Origin: Methanolapillus ohkumae
GTDB lineage: Archaea; Halobacteriota; Methanosarcinia; Methanosarcinales; Methanosarcinaceae
Direction: 5' to 3'
Assembly: GCF_032594355.1 (NCBI RefSeq)
Contig: NZ_CP131061.1
Location: forward strand, 1,116,001 to 1,180,000
DNA: 64,000 nt
This document shows positions 35,816 through 46,100 of the stretch, one piece after another. The position numbers were made by a program, and so were the translations under genes. The notes under the pieces were generated by a model. It did not search any database, was not told where the DNA came from, and saw only the letters and a list, made by a program, of their open reading frames with translations. Numbering within the stretch: the first letter of the stretch is position 1; each line of letters starts with the position of its first letter.

Positions 35816-35926
35816 AAAAACAAATGATTGCTTTTTGAAAAGATTTTTTTGCAATTTTGAGCAAAAAATATCAACAATTATTTAAATCATGTCCGCAAAT
35901 ATTTCGTTAAAATATTGTGAGAAAAC

Positions 35927-38179
35927 ATGTCCGGACTTGCCCCACTCATTTCTGATTTGGCTTTAATATTAATTGCGGCAGGGGCGGTCACACTTATATT
36001 CAAATGGTTGAAACAGCCTCTTGTTTTGGGTTATGTGGTTGCGGGTCTTCTCATCAGCCAGCATTTCGGATTTTTCCCTTCGGTTTCCGACTTAGAAAAC
36101 GTAACGCTTTGGGCGGACATCGGAGTCATTTTCTTATTATTTGGTCTCGGATTGGAATTCAGTTTTAAAAAACTGATGCGTATCGGCGGCCCGGCATCGG
36201 TGACAGCCATTACGGAAGTCATTTCCATGCTCACCATCGGCTACTTTGTCGGCTATCTGATGGGATGGTCGCACATCGACAGCATTTTTTTAGGCGGTAT
36301 GCTGGCCATGTCATCCACCACCATCATTATTAAAGCATTTGACGACTTGAACTTACGGTCCCAGAAGTTCACCAGCATTGTTTTTGGAACACTGGTCGTG
36401 GAAGACTTGGTCGCCATTTTAATGATGGTTCTTCTCCCGACGCTTGTGATTAGTCAAACCTCCGTCGGCATCGAAATGATTGAAAGTTTCGGACGGCTTG
36501 TCTTTTTCCTGGCACTTTGGTTTGTTTTTGGAATTTTCCTTTTGCCGACGCTCCTCAAACATATCCGCAAATTCATGAACGATGAAACCCTTTTAATCGT
36601 CTCCGTGGGATTGTGCCTTGGAATGGTCGTTCTTGCCAACAAAACTGGATTTTCATCCGCTCTTGGCGCCTTTATTATGGGATCCATTCTGGCGGAAACC
36701 ATTGACGGCGAAAAAATTGAACACTTGGTCAAGCCGGTCAAAGATTTGTTCGGTGCCATCTTTTTCGTATCGGTCGGCATGCTTGTGGACCCGGAAATGC
36801 TGGTGACATACGCCATCCCGATTATTATTGTAACGCTTGCAACCTATTTTGGAAAAATGATTTTTTCAAGCTTGGGTGTTTTAATTTCCGGGCAAAATCT
36901 CAAAGTGGCAATCCAATCCGGATTTTCACTGGCGCAAATCGGTGAATTCGCCTTTATCATTGCCGGACTCGGTATGAGTTTAAAGGTGACCAGCGACTTT
37001 TTGTATCCGATTGTGGTAGCGGTCTCCGTGATTACCACGTTTACAACACCGTACACGATTAAATTAGCTGAGCCGACATATAATTTTCTCAAAAAAATAT
37101 TGCCGGACAGCGTCAACAGCTTTTTGGATAACTACGGGTCAGGCGCACAAACCGTGAACCGGCAAAGCGGCTGGAAAAAAACATTATTCTCCAACGTAAT
37201 GGTCATTTTGGTTTATTCCGTCGTGCTGGCATTTATTGCCATAGCGTCCGTTCGCTACGTATCTCCGTTTTTAAAGACAGAAATTCCGGGAACTCTCGGG
37301 TCTGTGATTTCCGTTGCCGTCACGGTTCTTTTGATGGCGCCGTTTTTAAGCGCACTTTTGGTGAGCAAATTAAAAACGCCGGCTTTTATGGAAATTTGGA
37401 ATAATAAAAAATTCAATCGCGGACCATTGCTCCTGATTGTGCTTGCCCGTGTGGTTTTGGCTGCTTTTTTTGTTGCGTATGTCGTGTTCAGCGAATTCAC
37501 AACAAAAATTGGAATCGTGATCATCCTGACGGTTTTAGTCATTATTGTCGCGTTTTTCTCAAAAGTTCTTCGGAAACAGTTTACTCACTTCGAAAAACAA
37601 TTCATGACAAATTTGAATGCCAAAAACCTCAGCAAATTGAAAAAGGAAGACAAAAATGTTGCTCAAAGTTTGATGGCACAAAACGTTCACCTTGGAACGT
37701 TTGACATTACGGTGGAGTCGGTCGTCGCCGGAAAAACCTTGGCGGAACTCAATTTCAGAAAAAAATACGGCGTCAGTATTGTATCTATTATTCGCGGCGG
37801 AAATCATATCAATATTCCGGGCGGCCTTGACCAATTGTATCCGGGCGATCAGATTGTCGTTTTGGGAACCGACGAGCAGATGAAACTCTTTAAAGCCGAA
37901 ATTGAAGACCATGCCATCCTGCCGGAAAAGGATGATGAAGTTGTGTTGGAACAGTTTGTCGTGGGCGAAAATTCATATTTGGTCGGAAAAGATATTCGGG
38001 AATGCGTGATTCGCGACAAGGCTCAATGTTTGGTGGTTGGCGTGGATCGGGACGAAGAATCCATTATGCACCCTGATGCGACTTTTATGTTTAAGGAGGG
38101 CGATGTGGTGTGGGTCGTTGGGGAAAGGGAAAACATCCGGACGCTGACAAAAAAGGATTCGCATGACACGCACATTTAA
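35927..38179 (+). CDS. CPA2-family cation:proton antiporter (KefB-like)
   Basis: A 750-residue membrane antiporter. About 12-13 helices lie at residues 5-400, with the family segments LPLVLGY-like 'KQPLVLGYVVAGLL', GVIFLLFGLGLEF and TLVVEDLVAILMM. Four more helices lie at about 420-545. Two TrkA_C/RCK_C domains follow in the C-terminus (about 585-660, ending DQIVVLGT; and 670-745, ending GDVVWVVG). There is no NAD-binding TrkN domain between them, so it is not a standard KefB/KefC. It likely exchanges K+ or Na+ for H+, gated by a ligand on the RCK_C domains. The stop is TAA. Confidence 0.9.
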   Translation: MSGLAPLISDLALILIAAGAVTLIFKWLKQPLVLGYVVAGLLISQHFGFFPSVSDLENVTLWADIGVIFLLFGLGLEFSFKKLMRIGGPASVTAITEVISMLTIGYFVGYLMGWSHIDSIFLGGMLAMSSTTIIIKAFDDLNLRSQKFTSIVFGTLVVEDLVAILMMVLLPTLVISQTSVGIEMIESFGRLVFFLALWFVFGIFLLPTLLKHIRKFMNDETLLIVSVGLCLGMVVLANKTGFSSALGAFIMGSILAETIDGEKIEHLVKPVKDLFGAIFFVSVGMLVDPEMLVTYAIPIIIVTLATYFGKMIFSSLGVLISGQNLKVAIQSGFSLAQIGEFAFIIAGLGMSLKVTSDFLYPIVVAVSVITTFTTPYTIKLAEPTYNFLKKILPDSVNSFLDNYGSGAQTVNRQSGWKKTLFSNVMVILVYSVVLAFIAIASVRYVSPFLKTEIPGTLGSVISVAVTVLLMAPFLSALLVSKLKTPAFMEIWNNKKFNRGPLLLIVLARVVLAAFFVAYVVFSEFTTKIGIVIILTVLVIIVAFFSKVLRKQFTHFEKQFMTNLNAKNLSKLKKEDKNVAQSLMAQNVHLGTFDITVESVVAGKTLAELNFRKKYGVSIVSIIRGGNHINIPGGLDQLYPGDQIVVLGTDEQMKLFKAEIEDHAILPEKDDEVVLEQFVVGENSYLVGKDIRECVIRDKAQCLVVGVDRDEESIMHPDATFMFKEGDVVWVVGERENIRTLTKKDSHDTHI

Positions 38180-38204
38180 TTTTTAAAAATCTGCAGCTTG
38201 ATCC

Positions 38205-38320
38205 TGTTTTTTTATTTCCGTTTCTTTTTTTCACTTCTTTTTTTTCACTTCTGTTTTTCACTTCTTTTTTTCACTTCTTTTTTTTCACTTCTGTTTACTT
38301 CTTTTTTTCATATTTTTTTC
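38205..38320 (+). repeat. TTCACTTCTTTTTTT tandem repeats
   Basis: Reiterated 'ttcacttcttttttt/ttcacttctgttttt' words between the antiporter stop and repeat A copy 12. T-rich on the coding strand, so it may act in termination. Confidence 0.65.
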
Positions 38321-38324
38321 TTTA

Positions 38325-38365
38325 GGCAGCCGCATGCGTGCGTTATGGAAGCAAATTCTGCAGAT
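38325..38365 (+). repeat. Repeat A copy 12 (short)
   Basis: GCAGCCGCATGCGTGCGTTA then TGGAAGCAAATTC. About 145 bases after the antiporter stop, in its direction. The AAATAAATCAAAA part is missing. Confidence 0.6.
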
Positions 38366-38660
38366 ATTTCGACAAAACCGGAGCGGTTCGTTTTTCTTTT
38401 TTCACTTCTCTTTCTCTTTTTTCTTTTTTTCTAGTTCTTTTTTCAAAATTTTTTAGGGTTTTTAGAGATGAAAATAACTTTCAATTTCATACCCCCTATT
38501 ATACAATACATTTAATAATAATATATATATAGATGAATTTCCAATTATGTTTTGCAATTTTATAATTGCAAATAAATTAAATTACCATCAAGCAAAAGCG
38601 GTTTTATTGATTTTGCTTGAAATATTAGAATGTTATTTTTGTAATATTTATCAAAAGATC
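38366..38660. other. Intergenic leader region, no gene
   Basis: T-rich then AT-rich. TAATAATATATATATAG (about 38515-38531) is a possible TATA region for the HdeD-like gene, which would give a leader of about 115 bases. No ORF was seen. Confidence 0.4.
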
Positions 38661-38670
38661 AGGTGAGTTC

Positions 38671-39279
38671 ATGGAAACCGTTATTGAAGAAACCTCCGGC
38701 CCGGTTCGGCATTGGTGGATTGTCCTTTTGGAAGCATTACTTTTTATTGCGGCGGGTTTTATCTTTTTCTTTTACCCGTTTGAATCCTACACCATTTCAT
38801 TTTTGACCATCAACATTGTTGTCAGTGTTCTCTTGGTTGTCATTGGTGTTCTTGAAATTGCGTTCGCGTTCACAACCCGGAACATATTCGGAAGTTGGGT
38901 ATGGGGTTGTGTCCTGGGTATTTTAACATTGATTTTAGGTTTGATTTTGATTTTCAACCCGCAAATCAGCGAACTGGTTTTGCCCTACATTTTAGCCATC
39001 TGGATTTTAATTGAAGGTATCAGCATGATTGGAACATCCATCAACATGAAAGATTCCAAGCAAGGCGGCTGGATGTGGGTGTGCCTCGGCGGTATTTTAG
39101 TTATCCTGCTCGGCATTATCATTATATTTAACTTTGAATTGGCCACATTGACCTTTGTCTACTGGGTCGGATTTTCCTTCCTTTTTGCAGGAATTACGGA
39201 TGCTTTCGTATCATACAAACTCTACAAAGCCAAGAAATTCATCAAAAAGACAACCGTGGTTGAAGGAGCTCAAACTTAA
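38671..39279 (+). CDS. HdeD/DUF308 family membrane protein
   Basis: A 202-residue protein with six membrane helices in three pairs, each with an 'LGILxLILGLILIF'-type repeat typical of HdeD (DUF308). Examples are VLGILTLILGLILIFNPQ and LGGILVILLGIIIIFNFE. In enterobacteria HdeD is linked to acid stress; the archaeal role is unknown. AGGTGA lies 6 bases before the ATG. It ends with TAA and has a good terminator 43 bases on, before the IS30 element. Confidence 0.9.
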   Translation: METVIEETSGPVRHWWIVLLEALLFIAAGFIFFFYPFESYTISFLTINIVVSVLLVVIGVLEIAFAFTTRNIFGSWVWGCVLGILTLILGLILIFNPQISELVLPYILAIWILIEGISMIGTSINMKDSKQGGWMWVCLGGILVILLGIIIIFNFELATLTFVYWVGFSFLFAGITDAFVSYKLYKAKKFIKKTTVVEGAQT

Positions 39280-39321
39280 AACAAAGAAAAATAATAAACA
39301 AAAAGAAATTAAAAATCGTAT

Positions 39322-39351
39322 GCCGTTGGTTGAAAAATCAACGGCTTTTTT
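39322..39351 (+). terminator. Hairpin terminator after HdeD-like gene
   Basis: GCCGTTG and CAACGGC form a 7-bp stem around GTTGAAAAAT, followed directly by seven T. Confidence 0.75.
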
Positions 39352-39442
39352 TATTGAGTTTTTTTGATGGAATTTTTTTCGTTTTTGATTTCGTTTTTGA
39401 TTTTGTTTTTGATTTTGTTTTTATTTTATTTCTTATCTTCAA

Positions 39443-40432
39443 TCAAGAAGTGCATAATTTCATGACTTCCAAAGGAGTCATGAAATTTAAACACTTTCTT
39501 GGCCTGTTATTCAGCCACTCTTCTAATTCTTTCACTTGTTTTATTGAAATCAATGAAAAATTTGTACTTTTAGGGAATATTCTTCTAATTATCCCGATCG
39601 TGTTTTCCACCGTTCCTTTTTCCCAACTGGAATAGGTATGACAGAAATAAGTATCAATATCCAACTCATCCTTCAATCTCATATGAGCAGCATTCTCTGT
39701 CCCATTATCGAAAGTGATTGTTTTTCTGAATGCCGGATCCAGTTGTTTTAAAGTAGCAATCGCCTTTTCCATCATTTCATGAGCAGATTTATCATTCAAC
39801 AAATTAATCCAGGTATATCGCGTAACCCGATCCACAATTACCTGAAGGCATGATTTAGATTTTTGTGACCCCAAAGTGTCAATTTCAAAATCGCCCACTC
39901 TGATTCTGAGATTTACAAACTCGGGTCTATCCTCAATTGAAACTCTGTTTGATATCTTTCCTTCATGCTTTTTTGATTCCTTTCCTCTTTTCCTTCTGAT
40001 TCGATGATGTCTTGGCAGATACTGAATTAATTCTTTCCCGACAGAATAGATGTATCGATAAATTGATTCATAATTGGTCTTGAGATTTGGATAATCCATG
40101 GATATTCTTTTAGCAATTTGTTCCGGCGTCCATCGGTTTTTCAATTTTTCATGAACGTACCGGCGAATATATCTATCCTTCAATATTTCCTTCTTTGCAG
40201 CATCATACTTTCGTTTTTCGCTTCTTTTATGTGCTTGGAGAGGATTATAGCACACATCATTATGTGGTGGTTGATTCCGCTTTAATTCCCGGGAAACAGT
40301 TGATTGTGAACAGCCAATCACGGTTGCAATCTGAGTTTGAGTACATTTCTATGATTTGTACATTCCAATGTCTATTCGTTGTTCTAATTCTAGGTGCGAA
40401 TATTTTTTATCTTTCAATGTGTTTTGCATCAT
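39443..40432 (-). CDS. IS30-family transposase with in-frame TAG codon
   Basis: 330 codons from ATG at 40432 (ATG at 40429 also possible) to TGA at 39443. One TAG lies at codon 28 (40349-40351). Upstream the frame reads KDKKYSHLELEQRIDIGMYKS and downstream KCTQTQIATVIGCSQSTVSRELKRN. Together these give the normal IS30 helix-turn-helix start, where a Gly or Lys is usual at the TAG position. The DDE core is intact: GDFEIDTL, TFDNGTEN and WEKGTVENTIGIIRR. Without TAG reading, only a shorter product from an internal GTG at 40321, lacking most of the first helix-turn-helix, could be made. Transposases with in-frame TAG are known in pyrrolysine-using Methanosarcina. Confidence 0.85.
40349..40351 (-). 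other. In-frame amber codon, second candidate pyrrolysine site
   Basis: CTA on the plus strand, TAG in the transposase frame at codon 28. The frame is open on both sides with recognisable homology. Confidence 0.6.
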
Positions 40433-40611
40433 GGGTGCTTTCCTCTTCTTTTTGTGCAAGAATTAGATAAGTTAAGCACCCACATTATTTTTTCGGAGAT
40501 TATGCACTTCTCCATTGAATGTGGGTTTTTATTTTTTCATTTTAGTTTCATTTTATTTTTGTTTCACTTTTGATTTTATTATATCCTGATGCTCTGATCA
40601 TTTTATTTATT

Positions 40612-40710
40612 TCGCCGCCGCGCGCATTACGGCACCATATTTTTTAAAAATAAATCAAAATCAATGGACATTTTTTTGATTTTATTTTCAAATAGAGGAG
40701 ATATTTTATT
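40612..40710 (+). repeat. Repeat A copy 13
   Basis: CGCCGCCGCGCGCATTACGG then CACCATATTTTTTAAAAATA and AATCAAAATCAATGGACATT, ending TTTTATTGAAAAAAA. It lies beyond the IS30 element. If the IS were absent it would be about 255 bases downstream of the HdeD-like gene, in that gene's direction. Confidence 0.7.
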
Positions 40711-40717
40711 GAAAAAA

Positions 40718-40945
40718 ATAAGCAAACAAAAAAAACAAGCAAACAAAAAAAACAAGCAAACAAAAAAAAACAAGCAAACAAAAAAAACAAGCAAACAAAA
40801 AAAAACAAGCAAAACCGCCCGAAAATTCGAGATGCTTTGCATCTCGAATTTCTCGGAATTGTTTCTATAAGGAAAAGATATGTTGGCGAAATGCAGCAAT
40901 CCTAAAAACAGTAGACATTGCAGAAAATCCTAAAAACTGTTTACG
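40718..40945 (+). repeat. Expanded A-run units plus repeat B copy 4
   Basis: AAACAAGCAAACAAAAAA units repeat about five times (40718-40812). The repeat-B hairpin with ATTCGAGATGC and GCATCTCGAAT follows (40818-40857), and then GCAGCAATCCTAAAAACAGT units. It ends exactly at the stop codon of the minus-strand gene at 40946. Confidence 0.65.
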
Positions 40946-41812
40946 TTAGTTCAACACTTTTTCTTCATCTTTTTCAAAATTCTCATACGATTTTGCCAGT
41001 TTTGCCATATTTCTCATTTTTCCGGCGGTGTAGGAAATCAATTCCGGAGTCATTTGAACCAATTCCGAATTTTCCGCCGGTTTTTGAGGAAGATCGGATG
41101 TAAACCGGTAAACTTCATAGCACGGCAGGAATTCAAAACAGATCCGGACAGCATCAATCGTAGAAATTAAGAGATATTTAAAATGAACATAATCCATGTC
41201 CTGAATTTCATTCATTTCCGGCGCGTCAATTTCATCCATCAAAAAATCAAAAATCATATTAACAGACATAATATCGCTGCTTTTCGCAAAAATCCGGTAT
41301 TTGGAATCAATCAGGCTTTCCACCGAAAATCCGGGATTTGATTTCCTTTTTGAAAGTCCTGACAAAATCCCATCCCGAATAAATTTGTAATTGGAAACGG
41401 CAAGACTCTTTCCGATAAAGGATTCCAATTCATCTAAGGTTTGCAAGCTGTTTTTGGCGGATTGCTCAAATTCTTTAATATTGGACATATAACGGTCAAT
41501 TCCGTTTTTGGTCCATTTTTTGGATGCCGGAAGGTCTCGGGCTTGTGCTTTGAGTTTATTTTCGGCAATTTTTTTTCGGGCGGAATTTCGGATGGCGGCA
41601 ACCGTATTTGGATTATTCTTGCCGACAAGAGATGTTTCCATCCCCGATTCCATGTCAGTCACTTCTTTAAATAGATCATCCATGACGGCTTTGACATTTT
41701 CGGAAAAACGAACAAAATAAAAAAAGGATTCCTGCAAATCGTTTTGCCGGGATTTTTGATAAGATTCAAGCTCGGACTGCGCAGATTTTAACCGGTCATA
41801 AATTGTTGCCAT
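40946..41812 (-). CDS. Coiled-coil protein of unknown function
   Basis: A 288-residue soluble protein, not recognised. It is mostly helical, with charged heptad-like stretches at about 1-50 and 100-150 (RYMSNIKEFEQSAKNSLQTLDELE is within these). A later region has FDFLMDEIDAPEMNEIQDMDYVHFKYLL. It has no signal peptide or membrane segment. It lies 87 bases downstream of the PPP phosphatase gene on the same strand, so the two may be co-expressed and functionally linked. The stop TAA abuts repeat B copy 4. Confidence 0.75.
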   Translation of the reverse strand: MATIYDRLKSAQSELESYQKSRQNDLQESFFYFVRFSENVKAVMDDLFKEVTDMESGMETSLVGKNNPNTVAAIRNSARKKIAENKLKAQARDLPASKKWTKNGIDRYMSNIKEFEQSAKNSLQTLDELESFIGKSLAVSNYKFIRDGILSGLSKRKSNPGFSVESLIDSKYRIFAKSSDIMSVNMIFDFLMDEIDAPEMNEIQDMDYVHFKYLLISTIDAVRICFEFLPCYEVYRFTSDLPQKPAENSELVQMTPELISYTAGKMRNMAKLAKSYENFEKDEEKVLN

Positions 41813-41899
41813 GACAAAGAAAAGGGGTTGAAGGGTTTTATATTTATCTTAATATTTTGTTTATTTTGAATTTGTTTTATTTTGTATTTTGAATTTGTT

Positions 41900-42949
41900 T
41901 TATTTTGTATTTTGAATTGAGTCGGTTGTTTTTGAATTTTTTCGAAGTTTTTGTTTTCGTTCCGCCGATTCCTTTTTCGTCAGCCTCTTCCATTTTTCCA
42001 TATCTGTTTTTTGCCGGATTTTTCCGCGTTTTTTACATTCCGGTGCGGCCGGCATTACATTTTCCGAACCGGATTGTTCAGCTGTTTTTTCTTTTAAAAT
42101 CGGATGAAGCGCGAGCCTGCTGGTTTTATATTCCCAAACGAATCCGTTATCGTTTTTCTTTTTATCTTTTCTGTAGAAGAAAAATTCCACAGACTCCGGA
42201 CTTGCCAAACAAACCGCCGCCCGAATATCCGGACCCGCACATGGCAAAGCCGAATAAAGCGACACCAGGGTTTTGTCAAACCAGAATTTAACGCCGCATT
42301 CCAGTGTCGTATGTCCACGAATCACGAGTTGAAAATTGTTTTTTTGAAGAAAAGATTGGACAACATCCGGACCAAATCGCTTGACACGGATTCCGCGCGG
42401 GGACGCGGACCAGCCTTTCACATCGGCAGGGTCGCTCCATAAATAAGAAAAGGAATCTTCGGCGGATTTGGAAATTTCCAAAAGCGGACTTTCGGAAAGC
42501 CCGCCATGCACACAAAAGACTTTTTCATTTAAAACCACCGCAACCGGCAACTCTTTAAAAGCGTCGTTTGCCAATTCGAACAGGTCCGGCTCTTCTAAAA
42601 TTGAACTTTTGAATTCCGACAAATAATTCACGTCTTTCGTTTCATGATTTCCACGCAGCAACACAACATTTTTGGGGGATTGGATTTTCAGGTCAAAAAG
42701 ACGGTTTAAAACACCGACGGAATCGGGTCCTTTATCAATGTGGTCGCCCAAAAAAATCCAGGCGTCCGCCTTTTTTTCCAAGCCGAGCGCCAGAATGAAA
42801 TCCAAAATATCCGAGTTGCCGTGAATGTCGGTTGCAATCAACGCTTTTTTGGCATTTAATGAAAAGACAGCCTCCTCCGCCTGAAGAATCGGAAGAATCT
42901 GTTCCAGATTCCGCCGCAACCGTTCTTTTTCACCGCTGTCGTCTGCCAA
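41900..42949 (-). CDS. PPP-family serine/threonine protein phosphatase
   Basis: A 349-residue metallophosphoesterase. The PP1/PP2A-type motifs appear in order: TDIHGN (metal site 1), FLGDHIDKGPDS, LLRGNHE, CVHGGLSE and VIRGHT. This is the full set of metal-binding and catalytic residues of PPP phosphatases, which remove phosphate from proteins. Residues about 280-349 form a basic Lys-rich tail. The start is TTG at 42949 after a GGGGCGG stretch; an ATG further in would cut into the first strands. The next gene on the strand is the coiled-coil protein. The stop is TAA. Confidence 0.85.
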   Translation of the reverse strand: MADDSGEKERLRRNLEQILPILQAEEAVFSLNAKKALIATDIHGNSDILDFILALGLEKKADAWIFLGDHIDKGPDSVGVLNRLFDLKIQSPKNVVLLRGNHETKDVNYLSEFKSSILEEPDLFELANDAFKELPVAVVLNEKVFCVHGGLSESPLLEISKSAEDSFSYLWSDPADVKGWSASPRGIRVKRFGPDVVQSFLQKNNFQLVIRGHTTLECGVKFWFDKTLVSLYSALPCAGPDIRAAVCLASPESVEFFFYRKDKKKNDNGFVWEYKTSRLALHPILKEKTAEQSGSENVMPAAPECKKRGKIRQKTDMEKWKRLTKKESAERKQKLRKNSKTTDSIQNTK

Positions 42950-43154
42950 AAAACCGCCCCGTTTTTAAAAACTGAAAAATAAAAGTAAAGACATATGAAA
43001 ATTAAAAGATTGAATTAAAATGATGACACCATTATTACTTGTTGATATTTAAAATTTCAGATGAAAAATAAGAAACAAAAAGAAAGATCAAAGAAAGATC
43101 AAAAAGAAAAAAACAAAGAGAAAAAAATGAAATTGAAATATTTAAAAAATGAAA

Positions 43155-43189
43155 TTTGAGAAAAAATGATGGAAATCATTTTTCTCAAA
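43155..43189 (-). terminator. Hairpin terminator of the repeat surface protein
   Basis: TTTGAGAAAAAATGAT pairs with ATCATTTTTCTCAAA around GGAA, just beyond the stop at 43198, with T-rich sequence on the minus strand. Confidence 0.6.
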
Positions 43190-43197
43190 AACTGTTT

Positions 43198-46100
43198 TTA
43201 CTGGTAAATTGCGGGAACCGTACGGCCTGCTTTTGTGTAGATGTAAGTTCCGAATTCTTTTCTGAGTTTTAAGAGATTGGGATCTGTTATGCCTGCCGGA
43301 TAAATTTGCCACTTCGCGGTGCCCAAAATAGTCACGTTTGTCGTGTAATAAGTTGTTGCTTTATCAAGTGTTTTGATGTCACCACTAAAAGTCGCCGTTG
43401 CATAGGAACTTCGTCCATCTAAATTGTCAACAAATAATGTAAATCTCTTTTGTTCAGACCGGTCTGGGTTGCTGTAATATTCAGCAAATGCGGTTGAAAC
43501 ATTCTTATTAACAACATTTTTCGAACTACTCGATGAATTAATTGACATAATCATTGAACCAATATTCACCGCATCCAAGTCGGCATACATATCCTCCTGA
43601 GAGAAAACTCCAAAGTTACGCTTTCCAATTCCATCCGTGGTACCTCCGGCAGCTGTGTTGTAATAGCTTTGCAGATCGCCGGCCCATCCCAAAAGATCAT
43701 CTTGCTCATACGTTGTGTAAACAGTAATGGAAAAAACAACTGTTTTTTGGGGAGCTTTGGTAGAAACAATTCCATTCAATGGCGCATCCAAGTGAATGAA
43801 ATCAATGACACCGTCTTTTGTGTAAGTGTCGGTGACAAAAATATCTGCACCGGATGAAAAGATAGAATGCACTTTGGTGGAATTTGCCGCCATATAACTT
43901 GTAAAAGATGCATTCGGCTTTTCAATCATAACGTCCCAATTTCCGCCATTGTAGCGAACATGGCGAATATATCCAAGCGTATGCATCGCAATCGTTGTTT
44001 TGTTGTTTTTGTTGCCGTCGAATTGGTTGGCCTGCGCCTCAATTTCCGCAATCACATTTGCCATTTTATCCGGCGAAAACACCCAAACGTTGTTCACTTT
44101 ACAGTAATCCAAAGACGTCGTTTGCGGCGTTGTCGTAAAGGCATTTCCATAATAGTTATTGGAAAGACTGTCGTAAGACAACGTTAAATCTTTAAACGTT
44201 CCGCCAACGGTCGGGCCGAATAAACTCTGGTATTTCACAATGTTTCCATCGTCTGAATCTGCTTTTGAAATAAGGCCGCGGATGGTTTTGCTGTTTCCGT
44301 CAAAAACCCCGGCAAAAGTTTGTCCGTCGGCACCGACCGGAATCCAAGTGTTTGCCACGGACGTGAAATCGATGTCATTTTCCATTCTGTAATAGAAAGC
44401 GTTATTTCCTTCTTCCATGTCGTCATTGATTCTTTGGATGTCCTCAATGTTTTTAATCAAAAGCGGGGAGCTTGAGTCCGCACCCGTATGAATGGACGAA
44501 ATTTGATACGTTTCAACAGCCGACCGTCCTGCATTGTCTTGGGCATAGAAACTGTAAACGCCGTTTCTGTAAAAAGTCAATGTTTCGGGAAGCCATTCCC
44601 CGGAAATACTTCCGCTTTCAAAATCATCAGCGGTATGCGTTCCTTTGGCCCACAAGGACGCGGACGTGTTCACGCCGCTTTCACCGGGGTCTGAAATTGT
44701 AACAGTGAGTGTTTCCGAATAGCCGGAAACGGTGGTATTTGAAAATCCGAGTTGCGGAATATTTTCATCAATCATCGAAACCGTGACGGTTTTGACAACT
44801 CTGTTTCCGGTGGCGTCCTGCGCAAAAATTGTGTAAACGCCGTTTGCTGTCGCATCAAACGAATAATCATGGCTGACTCCGGCTCTAAACAGTTCCGTTC
44901 CGGAAGTGGTGTCAAACGCATCTTTTGTAAACGTGCCCATCGCATATTGAACCAAAGCCACTTCCTCATTGTCCGTCACCGTAAAAGAAACCGTTTTTAC
45001 GGTTTTCCAAGCACTGACGTCGGAAACCGCCGGCTCCGAAATAACAGGAGCTTCCGTGTCAATCGAATTGACATTGATGCGCCGGATTCTATCATTGCCG
45101 ACATTGTCTTTTGTATAAATAGTATACACATTCTTTCCGGATTCAATATCAAAGGAATATTTGCCGCCGGATTCCGTTAATACCGAAATGCTGCTGAAAT
45201 CCCCGACGTTATGATTTCCGGACAGATATTTAACAACGGCAACGCCGCTTTGACTATCCGTGACTTTAAACAGAACTTTGTTGGGCGTAGGATCTTGATC
45301 CATAAAAAGATCGGAAACGGCCGGTGCCGTTTTGTCAATTCCGGAAACGGTTATGACTCTGATTTTTTCATTGCCGACATTGTCTTTGGCGTAAATCGTG
45401 TATTTTCCATTGGTGGTGGCTGTAAATTCATAATCGCCGCCGGATTTATCCGTGGCGGTACTGCCGGAACTTGAGAAATCCGAAACAGATTTTTTCCCTT
45501 GCAAATATTTTACCTCGGAAACGCCGCTGAGATCATCCGTCACCGTAAAAGAGACGGTTTTTTGATCAAAGTCTGCCGACAGCATCGGAATGAAAATGAC
45601 CGGCGCCTTAATATCAATACCGGAAACGGTAATCACACGGATTTTTTCATTTCCGGCATTGTCTTTCGCATAGATGGTGTATTTTCCATTGGCATTTGCC
45701 GTAAATTCATAATTGCCGCCGGATTTGTCCGTCGCTGCATCTCCCAAAATTGAAAAATCAGAAACACTCATCGTTCCCTGCAAATATTTTACTTCAGAAA
45801 CACCGCTGAGATCATCGGTTACCGTAAAAGAAACGACTTTTTGATTAAAATCCGCCGACAAAGAGGCACCGGAAATGGCCGGTTTTTTGGCATCCGCATT
45901 TGAAATAGAAACGATGGAAACGATTTCATTTCCGGCATTGTCTTTGGCGTAAATCGTATATTTTCCGTTGGCGGTCACCGTAAAGTTTCCGGTGCCGGCT
46001 CCATCCAAAAGAATGTCGGTTGCCGTATCAACAGGGAAAGTTGCCGCTTTAAAATTTCCCTTCGCATATTTCACGGCCGCAACGCCGCTTTCCAAATCTG

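Larger units (their letters stand above)
39440..40517 (-). mobile_element. IS30-family insertion sequence
   Basis: About 1,078 bp bounded by imperfect terminal inverted repeats of 22 bp with 19 matches; the shared core is GAAGTGCATAAT, at 39447-39458 and reversed at 40499-40510. One transposase gene fills it. No clear target duplication is visible in the flanks. It lies between the HdeD-like gene and repeat A copy 13. Confidence 0.8.

Noticed and set aside
38198..38434. Phe-rich ORF after the antiporter
   Set aside because: Translation of T-rich tandem repeats across repeat A; no ribosome binding site or family.
40664..40870. Lys/Asn-rich ORF over the A-run repeats
   Set aside because: Low-complexity translation of AAACAAGCAAAC units, with no coding character.
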